DNA of 64,000 nt from Sclerotiophoma versabilis (GCA_012274445.1 JAAROD010000015.1:1-64000), one strand, 5' to 3'; positions 37,645 through 48,300 are shown, counted from the stretch's first letter. The notes: generated from the letters alone by a model not told the origin. Made by a program: numbers and translations.

Positions 37645-37860
37645 TCACCCTAGTCCTTCCCTTCGTCGGGTTTCATCGGGATACATCCGGTCATTAACTA
37701 GGCGTTCGAAGGCCTCATCATCCCGGGTTTCGCATTTCATAATTCCTCTGTGAGGGTTAATGACCGGGATTAAGCAAAGGTCTCCGCATCCCAGATTTCG
37801 GATTCTATGATTCGTCTCCAAGGGTTGATGACTGGATTGAGCAAAAGCTCGCATCTGTTG
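37645..37860 (-). pseudogene. Vestigial gene piece with tandem NPVINP-type repeat
   Basis: Two imperfect direct repeats of about 67 bp (37725-37792 and 37793-37858) lie in the divergent intergenic region. On the minus strand they encode related peptides, NPVINPWRRIIESEIWDAE and IPVINPHRGIMKCETRDDE, but in different frames, so a one-base slip separates them. The second copy runs on to a TGA at about 37645 through ERLVNDRMYPDETRRREGL, which looks like a third, weaker copy. Similarity at protein level across a frame break suggests a decayed gene with a short repeat. No family is recognised. The 69-codon open frame here spans only part of it. Confidence 0.4.
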
Positions 37861-38238
37861 ACTACACCTCTATCTGCATGTAAACTATCTGCTTGCAAAC
37901 AATGGTGCACAGCTTGTTTCAACCAACAGGTGCATCTGTTGCATTGCTCAGCAGCAGTGTATGCACTCTAGTCCATTTCGCAGCGGAGCGGCAGACATCG
38001 CTTGCCGTTCATTCAATAGGTCCCAAGACTGCTAAGAACGATTCATCACTGAGCTATCCATGTTCAGACTCCGGACCTAACCAGGAGGGATTATTCGTCA
38101 CTACCCAGCTATTCAATCAGACCCCACAGCGCCATCGATATCCGACATCTACATTCAAGCTTCCTCACCAGGTCCGTAGGCCGGTTTCCCACCATATGCA
38201 CAGGTCGGACCTCTCTCTCTTCAGAGGCTGATCTCGCA

Positions 38239-38245
38239 TATATAA
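38239..38245 (+). promoter_or_regulatory. TATA box of the secreted PD-(D/E)XK-like gene
   Basis: TATATAA lies 345 bases before the start codon and is followed at 38265-38335 by a C/T-rich tract (TTTTTCTTCCC, CATTCCTCTCC), the usual arrangement around fungal transcription starts. The implied 5' leader is about 300 nt, and it has no strong start codon in good context before 38590 apart from the in-frame one at 38464. Confidence 0.5.
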
Positions 38246-38589
38246 TGGTCAAGCGCTGCAAAGCAGTTTTTCTTCCCATCCACATTCACTCATTCCTCTC
38301 CGCCTCACTACAGCCACTCTTTTCTACCGTTTGCCTGGAGCAGCGGTTTCCTCAGTCCTTACGTTCTGAATTTGTTGCGCATCAGATCTTCCGGTTAAGA
38401 TCCTGATACTACTTCTGCGCTGCCCTCACGAGCCTTTGCCTGCATTCTACTGGCGTACGCCCGGTGCGACGCTGTTTCGAGCCTTCTTCGCCGTCGACTG
38501 TTAGACCTGCCAGCCCAAACAACTGCCTCCATTCGTCTTCGTCTACCTCTTTGCATACCTCTGGCACATCACTTCTCCAAAAAGCCAAG

Positions 38590-39414
38590 ATGAAATCCCT
38601 TATCACGCTCTTGTCAGCCGCTGCCTTGCTTGCTTCTTGTGTCTCCGCCGCGCCTACAGTAGTAAAGCCAACTCAAGACTACAATATCGAAAAACCTATC
38701 GCGGCATGGTCACAACGGGCTAATGTCAAAAAGACATTCGAGAGGGTCTGCGCTACCAGCGGAGGTTGGGAAGGCTGGGCGCAAGTTGAACTTGAGGATG
38801 CTTTTATGGACGAGTTTGGGTTTAACCCATCAACGTCTATCCGCGAAATACCCGACGTTTTCAGGGACAAAAAGCGAGCGGACTTTGTTCTCCCAGTGAC
38901 CACTCTGTTAAGGGGTATGATCATTGAGCTCAAATGCGAGAACAAGGGCGAGCAAAAGGGAGCTGCAGTCGCGCCGGCAGTTGGAAAGGATGAAGACAAA
39001 AAGTATAGTGTAAAGGCCGCCTACCAGGATTACACCTTCGTAACCCTCGCTATTGCTTACTCGGCGGAGGCCGAAGCAGCACTGGTCAAGATCGGTATGA
39101 AGGCTATCCCAGGGTCGTCTGTCGTACTCCAAAACGGCAAGGGCACGATGAAGGTTTTCATGGAGAAAGTCAAAGCCTCACTCACTATCGATACCGAGGC
39201 GATGAATTTGCCCGATACGTTCGATAAGTTGAGCATCTCACCCAAATCGAAAACAAACCCAAAGGAACCGGCAGCGGGAAGTTCTAACCCGAAGCAAGCG
39301 GCCCCAGCTCCGAAGAAGCCAGCTGCCTCAGCCCCAAAGAAGGGATCAGGATCAGGATCGGCATCGGCATCGGCATCGGCATCAGGAAAGGGCAAAAAGC
39401 CGGCTGGCTCGTAG
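38590..39414 (+). CDS. Secreted protein with PD-(D/E)XK nuclease-like core
   Basis: A 274-residue intronless protein. The Met at 38590 is chosen over an in-frame one at 38464 because it has a CCAAGATG context and starts a clear signal peptide (MKSLITLLSAAALLASCVSA, cleavage before APTVV). Residues 50-120 carry GGWEGWAQVELEDAF, then RADFVLP, then RGMIIELKCEN. The Glu67 / Asp98 / Glu113-X-Lys115 layout fits the PD-(D/E)XK nuclease fold, and fungal proteins with GWEGW...ADFVL...IELKCE segments are known to me as uncharacterised. The tail (215-274) is Lys/Pro/Ala/Ser low complexity ending in a (Ser-Ala/Gly)n run encoded by a GGATCG/GCATCG microsatellite, and is strongly basic. A secreted, possibly nucleic-acid-binding effector or toxin-like protein is an inference; nuclease activity is untested. 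There is no sign of RIP. Confidence 0.75.
   Translation: MKSLITLLSAAALLASCVSAAPTVVKPTQDYNIEKPIAAWSQRANVKKTFERVCATSGGWEGWAQVELEDAFMDEFGFNPSTSIREIPDVFRDKKRADFVLPVTTLLRGMIIELKCENKGEQKGAAVAPAVGKDEDKKYSVKAAYQDYTFVTLAIAYSAEAEAALVKIGMKAIPGSSVVLQNGKGTMKVFMEKVKASLTIDTEAMNLPDTFDKLSISPKSKTNPKEPAAGSSNPKQAAPAPKKPAASAPKKGSGSGSASASASASGKGKKPAGS
39340..39384. repeat. Coding hexanucleotide microsatellite
   Basis: GGATCA/GGATCG then GCATCG repeats encode the Gly-Ser and Ser-Ala run at the C-terminus of the secreted protein. The repeat units are in frame, so length changes would alter the tail without a frameshift. Confidence 0.8.
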
Positions 39415-39567
39415 AGGAAGAGCATATCAGGTAAAGGTCACGTGTGGCCAATCTATAGTAACTCCAGTCTCCGTTCCTAGTAGATCACGGTATAACTCAA
39501 GTCTGCAAAGATTGTTAGTTATGGCTAAGCAGTAATTAGTCCATAGGTAGTTTAAAAATTTTAGACA
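39415..39567. other. 3' flank of the secreted-protein gene
   Basis: A short spacer of normal composition between the stop codon and the first pogo/Fot terminal repeat. It likely holds the 3' UTR. No further gene is seen. Confidence 0.6.
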
Positions 39568-40343
39568 ACGTACTCCACAAGCGAGCCGCTCACCCAAGCA
39601 AACCGCTCACTTTTGCTAAGACCATACCAACACTGCAACTACTTTGCGACATTACAGCATACAATAACAACATATCATACTACACAGTATATCGTACTAG
39701 TCGACAGTACTCTTCGCATCTTTACTGCATGTTCGCGCGTTGTACCCTGTCTCGCCACATATGCCATAGCGTCTTAAAGACTAAGTGCTCCTATTATTTT
39801 ACGCTCTCTTCTTTACCTTCTTTCTATCACTACAGGCCTTAAACTCCTCCAGAGTAGTCAGCCGCACTCTCTTACTAAGTGTTAGTGTCTCTTCACACTA
39901 GAATTACTTTCTTTTATATAATTTACAATATATAGTAGTCTTATTAGCTGCCTATAGGTTAGCAACCTAGTTGCGCACTAATACTAGTAAATGCGCCCTT
40001 AGCTCTGCGCCTTTAGTAAGCTAATTAAGAATTCTTACTATTAAAGTTAGTAAGCTATTAGCGTTTCTCTAAATTCTTTCTTAAACTAGCTTTAATTAAG
40101 ACCTAAATTCTAGAGTGTTACTTAGTATTTTAGACTTCTATATACTATTATCTATAGTAGTTAGTATTAGTATACGCAGCTAGATATTAAACTTTAATAT
40201 TATAGCCTTTAGGTTAAGTAGAACTATAGTAGCACTTCTAAATTCTTTTTAGATATTACTCTCTATAATTAAGGTATTAAAAGCTACTTTAAAGTATAGT
40301 AAGACCTTAAGTTTAGTAATATAAGTAATTATAGTCTATATTA
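39568..40343 (-). mobile_element. Truncated pogo/Fot-type transposon (family A, copy 1)
   Basis: It begins with the terminal repeat ACGTACTCCACAAGCGAGCC and aligns with 45387-46170 for about 775 bp, then stops matching at TTAGCTACTTA (about 40343). The transposase is on the minus strand, C-terminal end first: the aligned copies encode the pogo/Fot tail with an LTKGAELIAH segment, AANKAAT and a basic Arg/Lys-rich stretch. The far half and the second terminal repeat are missing. The first 300-400 bases, next to the gene island, keep many CpA/TpG sites, while the rest is heavily RIP-mutated. Confidence 0.82.
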
Positions 40344-41305
40344 GCTACTTATTAATATTATACTTTTAAGTAAAGCTTATAAGTACTATTTAAAGTAGTT
40401 TTTAGAAATAAGTATAGGTATAAAAGAATCTATAAAAGATTAGATTATTATATAATAAAATACTATAATAATAGAAAGTATTAATTAGTAGTATAGAGTA
40501 GGCTATCTAGCTTAAAGATTAGGTTAAAATTCTAAAAATAAACTTAATTAACTAAGTTAAATATAATACTATAGAGGTAGTATTTCTACTAACTATATAC
40601 TTAAGATATCTTATAGTATAGTATAGTTTTCTACTAAGTTCTATAAAGGCCTTTTAGAATTTATAGAATATTATAAGAATTATAGAATATTATATACTAT
40701 TCTATTACTATATTCTATACTTTTAGCCTAGAGCCTATATAGAGTTTATTAGATATTATATAACTTAAGGTTTAGTATTCTACTAGTCTAGAACTTACTA
40801 TTAGTAATAAGTTAGTATCTTTATATACTATTTTCTAAGATTATAATACTATACTTCTTTTTTAAAATATATATCTTTATAAATTTAACTAATATTCTCT
40901 AATAATACTTTATACTATTATACTAAGAAAGATTAAATAAATACTATTAGATTTATTACTATACTTACTAATATATTCTATACTAGAAATAACTTAGCTT
41001 ATAAGTTATTATTCTTAAGTAAAGAATTTAAAAACTATAGGTATTATAGAATTAAGAAGTATAAACTAGTTAACTTACTAACTTCTAACTTCTTAAAAAA
41101 TAATAATAAGATATTATAGCTAGAATTAATAGAAGATAAAGTAGCTAAAGCTAAAGATATAATAATAGCTACTTAATAAACTACTTATATAAAGTTAAAT
41201 TAAGTATATAAATAGAAGAGATTCTTATAGAATAAGAAATAATAATAGTTTAATATAAGTACTTAATTAACTAAAGATACTAAGCTTTTAAAGTAATAGA
41301 AGTTA
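40344..41305. other. RIP-degraded DNA, unassigned
   Basis: AT-rich with no intact frame. No match to other repeats in the window was found by eye. Confidence 0.5.
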
Positions 41306-41593
41306 TATAATAGAGCTTATAGAACTATACTTAGGTAATTAATAGTATTTAATTAGTACTATCTAATCTATATCTAAAATATTAATTATATATAAAGAGA
41401 ATTTAGAGGTTATATAATCTTACCTAATAAGCTTATAAGCTTTTAGAAACCTACTTAGTCTTATAACTTTATTAGGTAAGCCTTTAAGCTACTATAGAGC
41501 TACTTAGTAGTTAGGTGCTAGAGTAACCTAATTAGAGTATAGAAGTAAGAAAAAAGCGCTATAGTAGTAATCTACACGCTTTATTACGTAATA
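41306..41593 (-). repeat. Copia-type LTR, minus orientation (solo or truncated)
   Basis: This 288-bp stretch is the reverse complement of the LTR at 51382-51669, with close similarity along its length and the same ends (TATTACGTAATAAAG... in sense). Flanking pentamers AGTTA and AATAC do not match, so it may be the end of a broken element rather than a clean solo LTR. Confidence 0.8.
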
Positions 41594-42140
41594 AATACCT
41601 AAACTAAAGTAAAAAAATAAAAAGGCTATAAAAAAAATTATTTAGTTATATATACAGCTAGAGCCTTTAATAAAAGAAAAGTAAAAGCTTAAGACTAGTA
41701 TTAAGTAGCCTAGTTTATATATATAGTCTAGAAAAGAACCTAGATAGAAATAAAATAAAAAAAATTATAAGGTAGTATAAATTTAGAGCTTAGAGATAGA
41801 CTAGTAGTATTACTAGTTAGCTATTATATAGCTAAAGCTAATCTCTTTTATAAAGAAGTGTATAAAAGAGCAGCCTAGTACTCTAATTTAAGAAAATAAA
41901 GTACCTGCTTATAACTACTATATTTTACGTATACTCTATAATTAAGAGTAGGTAGTATAGTTACCTTAGTATAGTAACTTACTAGACTTAAATACTATTA
42001 AGCCTTACTAGTTCTAGATAAAAAGACATATAATTAAGAAAGGAGCACTAAAGAGTAGAGCTTAGGCTATCTGTACGTAGGAATAGTGTTAGAAGAAGCT
42101 GCTTTAAGAGAAGATACAGAACTAGATTAAACGTATCCTA
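41594..42140. other. AT-rich DNA grading into island 2
   Basis: RIP-type composition weakens from about 42000 onward and normal composition is reached near 42140. No gene is seen. Confidence 0.5.
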
Positions 42141-42302
42141 ATTTTCCTTTAGAAGATTATAAACTTAGAGAGAGGAAATAAGTACAAAGTAGGCAAGAAT
42201 GTACGTAGGACTGATTAAGAGCTATCTACTATCAGGCCGATTTACCCCTGACCTGCTCTGTGCGTTGACTAGGGGGTAGGGTGGGGAAGACTTTTAAAAT
42301 GC

Positions 42303-42315
42303 TCCTCCGTAGCGG
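42303..42315. promoter_or_regulatory. CTCCG-TAG-CGGAG inverted repeat in effector promoter
   Basis: A perfect 5-bp inverted repeat with a 3-base spacer, about 200 bases before the start codon. CCG/CGG triplets in inverted arrangement are the usual half-sites of fungal Zn2Cys6 regulators, so this could be a binding site. This is suggestive only. Confidence 0.3.
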
Positions 42316-42515
42316 AGATCGGTAACTGAACAAGGCCGAAGACTAAAGGTGTAGACTCGTATACGGAACTTTGGAACCGGAAGACTCGGATAGAGAGGAC
42401 CTAGAAGTTAAATAACTGAAATTCGTTCGAATATTTAAACGTAGAAATCACCCTGTACAAAATTCATTCGCATCTACACTTTAAATTCAACAAACATACT
42501 ATATAAACTTCCACA

Positions 42516-42958
42516 ATGAAGGCTTTCTACACTCTTCTTGCCCTTCTTCCGTACGTTGCAATTATTCTGTTACCTGCAATTATCCAAGCTAACAGAACAA
42601 AAAAGAGCAGCTTTAGCTGATAAATACGAAGCATGTGCTTGCCAGAAATCAACTGGAAGTTCTACTTTAGTTGATACTGCTACAAAGGCGTGCTGCAGTG
42701 TCCCTCTTGCAGCTGGTACGTGCTGTTTAATTAACTCTTAAAGGTTGTGATAAGCTAATAACCTCGTAATAGCGAAAGACGGCATAACCTTTGGAATTGA
42801 CTTTCCGGGCAACTATGTTAGTTCAAGAGTTTACATCTAAACAGCTGCAGCTAACGTTACCTTAGTGCTCACCAGGTAGCGAAATTGATGGGGATGTTTT
42901 TTTCAATTGTTGCACAAAACATGGTGCCGGAGACTCAACATGCGCCAACCAAGACTAA
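42516..42958 (+). CDS. Small secreted cysteine-rich protein, effector-like (4 exons)
   Basis: Proposed exons: 42516-42550, 42606-42715, 42773-42816 and 42866-42958; introns of 55, 57 and 49 bases. All introns are GT-AG (donors GTACGT, GTACGT, GTTAGT) with CTAAC/CTAAT branch sites about 11-18 bases before the acceptor. The spliced product has 93 residues: a signal peptide (MKAFYTLLALLP then AALA, cleavage after residue 16) and a 77-residue mature chain with eight cysteines at 22, 24, 41, 42, 64, 78, 79 and 89. Two CC pairs recall hydrophobins, but the C-X-C start and spacing do not fit them. A small secreted Cys-rich protein beside RIP-mutated repeats is the classic setting of fungal effectors. 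I do not recognise it as a known effector or toxin. The unspliced 67-codon open frame at 42538-42741 is an artefact of reading across introns 1 and 2. Confidence 0.8.
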
Positions 42959-43259
42959 ACAATAGATAGAGTTGAGGTGTAAAGCAATATGTAGATTGTA
43001 ATTAGGTATTTAGTCTCTTCTAAGACTTGAACAATCTATTTATCTTACTACAAGGCATGCTTCGCAAGTGTAGCGAATATTAATTAGTTTTGCAGGCATG
43101 AGACCTTCCTAGCTAACTTTCAGTTGCTCTATTTAGCTAAGCTACGCCAAATTAATTACTAGAAGGCCTCTGCCCCTATGCACCTAAACAAGTACATTTA
43201 GTTTCCTCTTCAATTCTCTCTAGTAACTTTGTAGATACAAATTATTCTTATTATACTAT
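42959..43259. other. 3' flank of the small secreted-protein gene
   Basis: A moderately AT-rich spacer with no frame of note. It likely holds the transcript end of the small secreted-protein gene. Confidence 0.5.
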
Positions 43260-45001
43260 TCTTGGAACTTTAATCAAAACGCAGACATCCAGCACCAGCT
43301 GCACTATGCTCAGGTCTACCAGCTTCGCCTAAACGGTACTTAGCACTGGTACAAACAATCTTCCGAGTACATCCGTAATTTTCAGAGAGCCTAGTCCGCT
43401 TATAGAGGCTTGACCGTAGGCAGCAGCTCCTACAGGTTCACTTCGCGCTGGACAGCTAAATGCCGCTGCTAATGCGAATAGCACCCTGTACGCCTTAGCA
43501 TACGGCTGCGCCACGTCAAACGTCGCGCTTGATTCCCACATCGACAAAACAGCGAACTCATATGGGCAAATCGCCAGCCTAGGTGAGCTACCTGTACACA
43601 AATCCATCTCGCGGCTATGTTGCCATAGCCAGCGTAACACTACAGGGTTTACCCTTTTATGCAGGGCGGCTGTGCAGGATTTGGCTCCGAAGCGAAATAT
43701 CTCCACATTTGTTCTGGTTGGCTTTTTAAAATCACGCACATTAGGGACTTATGCGATCTGCGTCCAGGCTGGGAATGTGGATGATCTGATTTATCGCATA
43801 GGATCGGAATGTGCGTTTGCGTATGGTGCGGCGGATGCGCTGAGGGGATTAGTGCCTGTTATCGTAGCTACGTACGCTGGGGATCTTGTGGGGACGTGGT
43901 GTTTCAAGCTAGCCTGTCTCATCCCATCTGCTCAGTGTGAGATGCACAGGTTGCCATCAGTCCTGACGATGACTATGAGTGTGACTGCACCGGACAGTGC
44001 GGAACCTCTTGATCCGAGTTATTCACTGTTGCCGCAGAGTAGTGAGCCATTGGGTATGATCGTCGTAGATGATGAGCTAGTGACGTTTTCTCACATCTGG
44101 CCCTGTAGCAGGTGCGACTGTAAGTGTAAACGACTACGATCCACCGGTTGTGGCTGTTACTACAGTGCCTGGCTCTGTGGCAGGCACTACTACTGTCCCT
44201 GAGAGCGACGCTACCTCATTAGTGCTTATCAACACTACTAGTGCGTGCATCATTGCCTCAGTATCGGCCGTGCAAATAGTGCCTACTATATTCGCAGCAC
44301 GTATCGCGATGTCCGTGGCTGTCCATAATTACGCAAGCTCAATGACTTTTATAGTGGGTAGGGGCGGAACTGAGGAGCAACCTGCGAATAGTTTACCAGG
44401 TAGAAGGGGTATAACGATCACTAGAAGCACCGCAGTGACACCATGGTAAGTCGCCGATTTAATTGCCGGTGGTCAAGGATCAGGGGAACGGGTAGGCGGT
44501 ACCAGTGTATGGTAGCGGTGGAGACACTATTCCAAGCCAAGGTGCTAGCGGCGGAAGAGAAGCCTTCATGTTGTATCTCTCTAACGCTCGCCTCGCTGTC
44601 GCCGGAGACGGTGGCCGAGCAACCTGCTGGTATGTATGTGAAGCCACCGTATCCTCCTTCTGCGAAGGCCGCCCAGGAGGCGATGCGGAAACTCCAGACC
44701 TACTGCCTTCTACGACCCTAATGGTGGAAGAGCTGCTGTTGCTACCACCTTGGGTAGGTGTCTAGGCGTACTGACAAGCCCTGGTGCTGGAGGCGTGATT
44801 AGAGGCAACTTCGACGCGTCTACGAATGCTAACAGCGGTACTGGGACAGCAAGAGGAGTTGGCGTGGATGGTGCATCTGTCACTGAACCCACTGATATCG
44901 CCGCTACTGTGGCGTCTGGCGCAGGTGGCGGAGGATACCAGGGCGGTGGCGGTGGTGGGACGCTTACTGGATTTACAGGATCAATTAGTTATGGTCTTTA
45001 G
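43260..45001 (+). pseudogene. Broken gene for a Thr-rich / glycine-rich surface-type protein
   Basis: Several plus-strand open pieces in shifting frames read as one decayed protein. The N-terminal piece (about 43430-43590) reads LNAAANANSTLYALAYGCA and ends at a possible intron donor. A Cys-bearing piece (43750-43940) contains VDDLIYRIGSECAFAYGAAD and GDLVGTWCFKLACL. A Thr/Val/Pro-rich linker (44100-44240) has the repeat VTTVPGSVAGTTTVP, typical of fungal adhesin spacers. From about 44460 there is a Gly-rich segment (GGTSVYGSGGDTIPSQGAS, NARLAVAGDGG, YDPNGGRAAVA, SGAGGGGYQGGGGGG) resembling glycine-rich ALK/LTK-like domains, ending TAG near 45001. At least two frameshifts (about 44500 and 44700) and several stops show it is dead unless unusual introns remove them. 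The breaks are mostly indels, not RIP transitions. Confidence 0.6.
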
Positions 45002-45386
45002 GCTATGGAGGAGGAAGGTCATGCTTAATCTAAGGTACTATTTCGGCAGCTTTGAGCGGCACGCTCAGCCAGGTCCCTAGAGGTATTGCCGTTGTCTTTT
45101 CCTAGCTCTTCTAGAGTATCTTCTCCTAGTAATTCTAGAAGTGTAACCTAGCAACGCTAGAACTCAACGCTTCTAGCCTAGGACCTATTCTCTACTGTCT
45201 ATATATATACATCTTCCTTGCTATATATATATAGAAGTAGTATCTAATTATACGTCTACTTACCTAATACTATAAAGAGCTAGATATTTAAGTAGTAAAG
45301 GTAAACAGTAAAACAAGTATAAGAAGAAGAAGAACAAGAACTAAGAATTTAAAAGAGGAGAAATTTTAAGATAAAATCTAAAAGTA
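45002..45386. other. Spacer grading into the right RIP block
   Basis: No gene. It is C/T-rich then increasingly AT-rich, ending in TA directly before the pogo/Fot terminal repeat at 45387; this TA is the expected target dinucleotide. Confidence 0.55.
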
Positions 45387-48300
45387 ACGTACTCTACAAG
45401 CGAGCTGGCTACCTAAGCAAGCTGGCTACTTTTGCTAAGACTAGGCCAACTCTACAACTACTTTGCAATACTACAGTACACAACAGCGTTATACTGTGCT
45501 GCACAGTATATTGCACTAATTTATAGTACTCTGCGCATCTTTCTTGCATGTTGCCTTGTTGTGTTCTGCTTTACTACACGTGCTACAATGTTGTACAGAC
45601 TAAGTGCTTCTATTAACACCTACTCTCTTCTTTGCCTTCTTCCTATTACTATGGGCTTTAAACTCCTTTAGAGTAGTTAGCTGCACCCTCTTAGCAAAGA
45701 CTAGACTCTCTTCTTGCTGTAATTGCTTTCTCTTATGTAATTTACAACGTGTAGCAGCCTTATTAGCTGCCTAAAGGTTAGTAACCTAATTGCGCACTAA
45801 AACTAGTAAATGCGCTATTAGCTCTGCGCCTTTAGTAAGCTAATTAAAAGCGTTAACTATTAATATTAGTAAGCTATTAGCATGTCTCTAAATCCTCTCT
45901 TAAATTAGGTTAAATTAAGACCTAAATTCTAGTATATTACTTAGTATCTTAGACTTCTATATACTACTATCTATAGTAGGTAGTATTAGCGTACGCAGCT
46001 GCACTTTAAGCTTTAATATTATAGCTTCTAGGTTAAATAGGACTAGGCTAGTACCTCTAAATTCTCTCTAAATATTACTCTCTATAATTAAGGTATTAAA
46101 AGCTACTTTAAAGTATAGTAGGAACTTAAGCTTAGTAATATATATAATCTTACTATATATTAGCTACTTAGCCTAGTAGCTATAGGCCTTCTTTATTAGA
46201 GATAAATAAACTATATTAAGTAGCTATAGTAGGTGTAATAAGTATAGAGGTATATATAGAGTAAAAATCTTATTCTTCTTATAGTACTAGTAGAATTTAA
46301 CTAAGTTATAGCTCTTATAGCTATCTAGAATAAGTAGCTAATAGCTACTAATAGTGCGCGCTTTTATATACTTATTAAAGTACTTTAGCTACTTTAGACT
46401 AAGCTTATTATTAGTCTAGCTATTCTTAGAGATATTAATAACCTAGTTACTAGGTATACTTAGCTTCTTATACTAGGTAGAGAGGTAGTACTTACTCTAG
46501 AAGATATTAAAGAGTAGAATAGACTAGCTATTTATATTAATACTTTAGATAATACTAGTCTATTTCTAGTTACTTTACTATACTATCTTTAGTCTTTCTT
46601 AATACTTAGAGCCTATAATAATAGCTTCTATTAATATAATACCTATTATAAAGCTAAATATATTAAAATTATAGGTATCTTTATCTAGAATACTATACTT
46701 AGCTTTAGTATTCTCTACTAATAGAAACTAGTTACTAATAACCTTAAGATTCTTATATAGAGCTCTTTTATAGTTATACTTATAATATACCTTATAGGTA
46801 AGCTACGTATATAGGTAAGCTATGCGCTTTTACTAAGACTATACTAAAGCCTACTCTATTATAGCCTGTAACAACCTACTCTAACACTGTATAGGGCAGA
46901 ATAACCTTTAATATTACTTAGAGACTTCTTCTACTTTATTCTTATATATTTACGTATTATGCCTAGTTTCTCTATACTAGTTATAGTGTTGTTAGAAGAA
47001 CTTAGCCTCTTTAGCGCATACTTTCTTCTTCTACTTCTTACTATTACTACGCGCTCTAAACTTCTTAAGAGTAGTTATCTACTAGCTCTCTTTAACTATA
47101 AGAGTCTCTTCTGCCTTAATTTACTTCTTTTTATATAATTTCTAGCATAAGGCAGCCTTATTTACTACTTAAAGCTTAGTAATCTTCTATTATACTAATA
47201 CTAGCTTATATATAATTATTACTACTCTCTTTAAGACCTTCTTAAATGCCTTAACTATAGAAGTAGGTAAGCTATCTATATACCTCTAAATTCTTATCTT
47301 TATAAGCATTAATTATAACCTAAGTTCTAGAGTATTACTAGAGGTCTGTAACTACTAAAGTGTGTTATTAATAAAGAGTTATAGTAATAAAGTATATAGC
47401 TTTATAGTAAGAGTTAATTTAACCTATTTTAAGTTAAACAGAACTAGTCTAGCCTCTTAGAACTCTTCTTAAATATTACTAAAGGTAAATAAAGCCTTAA
47501 AAGCTGCTATAAAGAATAGTAGAAACTTAACCTATATAATATAGTTAATCTAGTTATAGATAAGGTTTTTAGCTTAGTGCCTATATACCTTCTTTAAAAA
47601 GGTAAAACAACCTATATTAAGAGGCTATAGGAGGTATAATAAGTAAGAAGGTATATAGGTAGTAATAATCTTATTATTCTTATAGTATTACTAGAATATA
47701 AGTAAGTTATAGCTCTTATCTCTATTAATAACTAGTAGATAGTAGGTACTAATAGTACGCTTCTTTATATACGCATTAAAGTACTTTAGCTAGTCTAGAC
47801 TAAGCTTATTAGTAGTCTAGCTATTATTAGAGACTCTAATTTTCTAATTCTATAGCAGGTCCCCTTCTTTATACTAGAAACAGAGGTAGTAGCATACCTT
47901 AAAGATAATAAAGAGTAGAATAGTCTAACCTTTAGTATTAATACCCTGTATAACTATTATCTACTCTCTATTACCTAGCTAAACTACCTTTAGCTATTTT
48001 TATTACTTTAAAGCTATAATAACTACCTCTATTAATATAACACCTATTATAAAGCTAACCTTATTAAAGTTATAGGTATTATTATTCTAGATACTATACT
48101 TAGCTTTAATATTAGCTACTAGGCTAAACTAGCTCTAAATTACCTTAGAATTCTTGCAAAGAGCTTTCTTATAGTTATATTTTTAATTAAACTTTACTAT
48201 AAGCTCTAGTTAGCGCTTAATAAACGTACTAGGCTAGTTTATACTAATATAGCTTAGATTATACTTAGTATATAAAGAATTAGCTATATTAGCTATAGCT

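Noticed and set aside
37893..38231. 112-codon plus-strand frame upstream of the secreted-protein gene
   Set aside because: It lies in the promoter region just before the TATA box, and its composition is not protein-like.
38679..39425. Minus-strand frames opposite the secreted-protein gene
   Set aside because: Antisense shadows; the Asp-Ala-Asp-Ala run is only the complement of the GCATCG microsatellite.
42516..42958. Hydrophobin identity for the eight-cysteine secreted protein
   Set aside because: Hydrophobins have C...CC...C...C...CC...C. Here the first two cysteines are C-X-C before the first pair and only one lies between the pairs, and the length and hydropathy do not fit.
43329..43739. 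136-codon minus-strand frame
   Set aside because: No domain, and it is opposite the better-supported decayed plus-strand gene; there is no signal peptide or promoter evidence.
45432..45671. 79-codon plus-strand frame
   Set aside because: It lies within the terminal part of the pogo/Fot element, antisense to its transposase.
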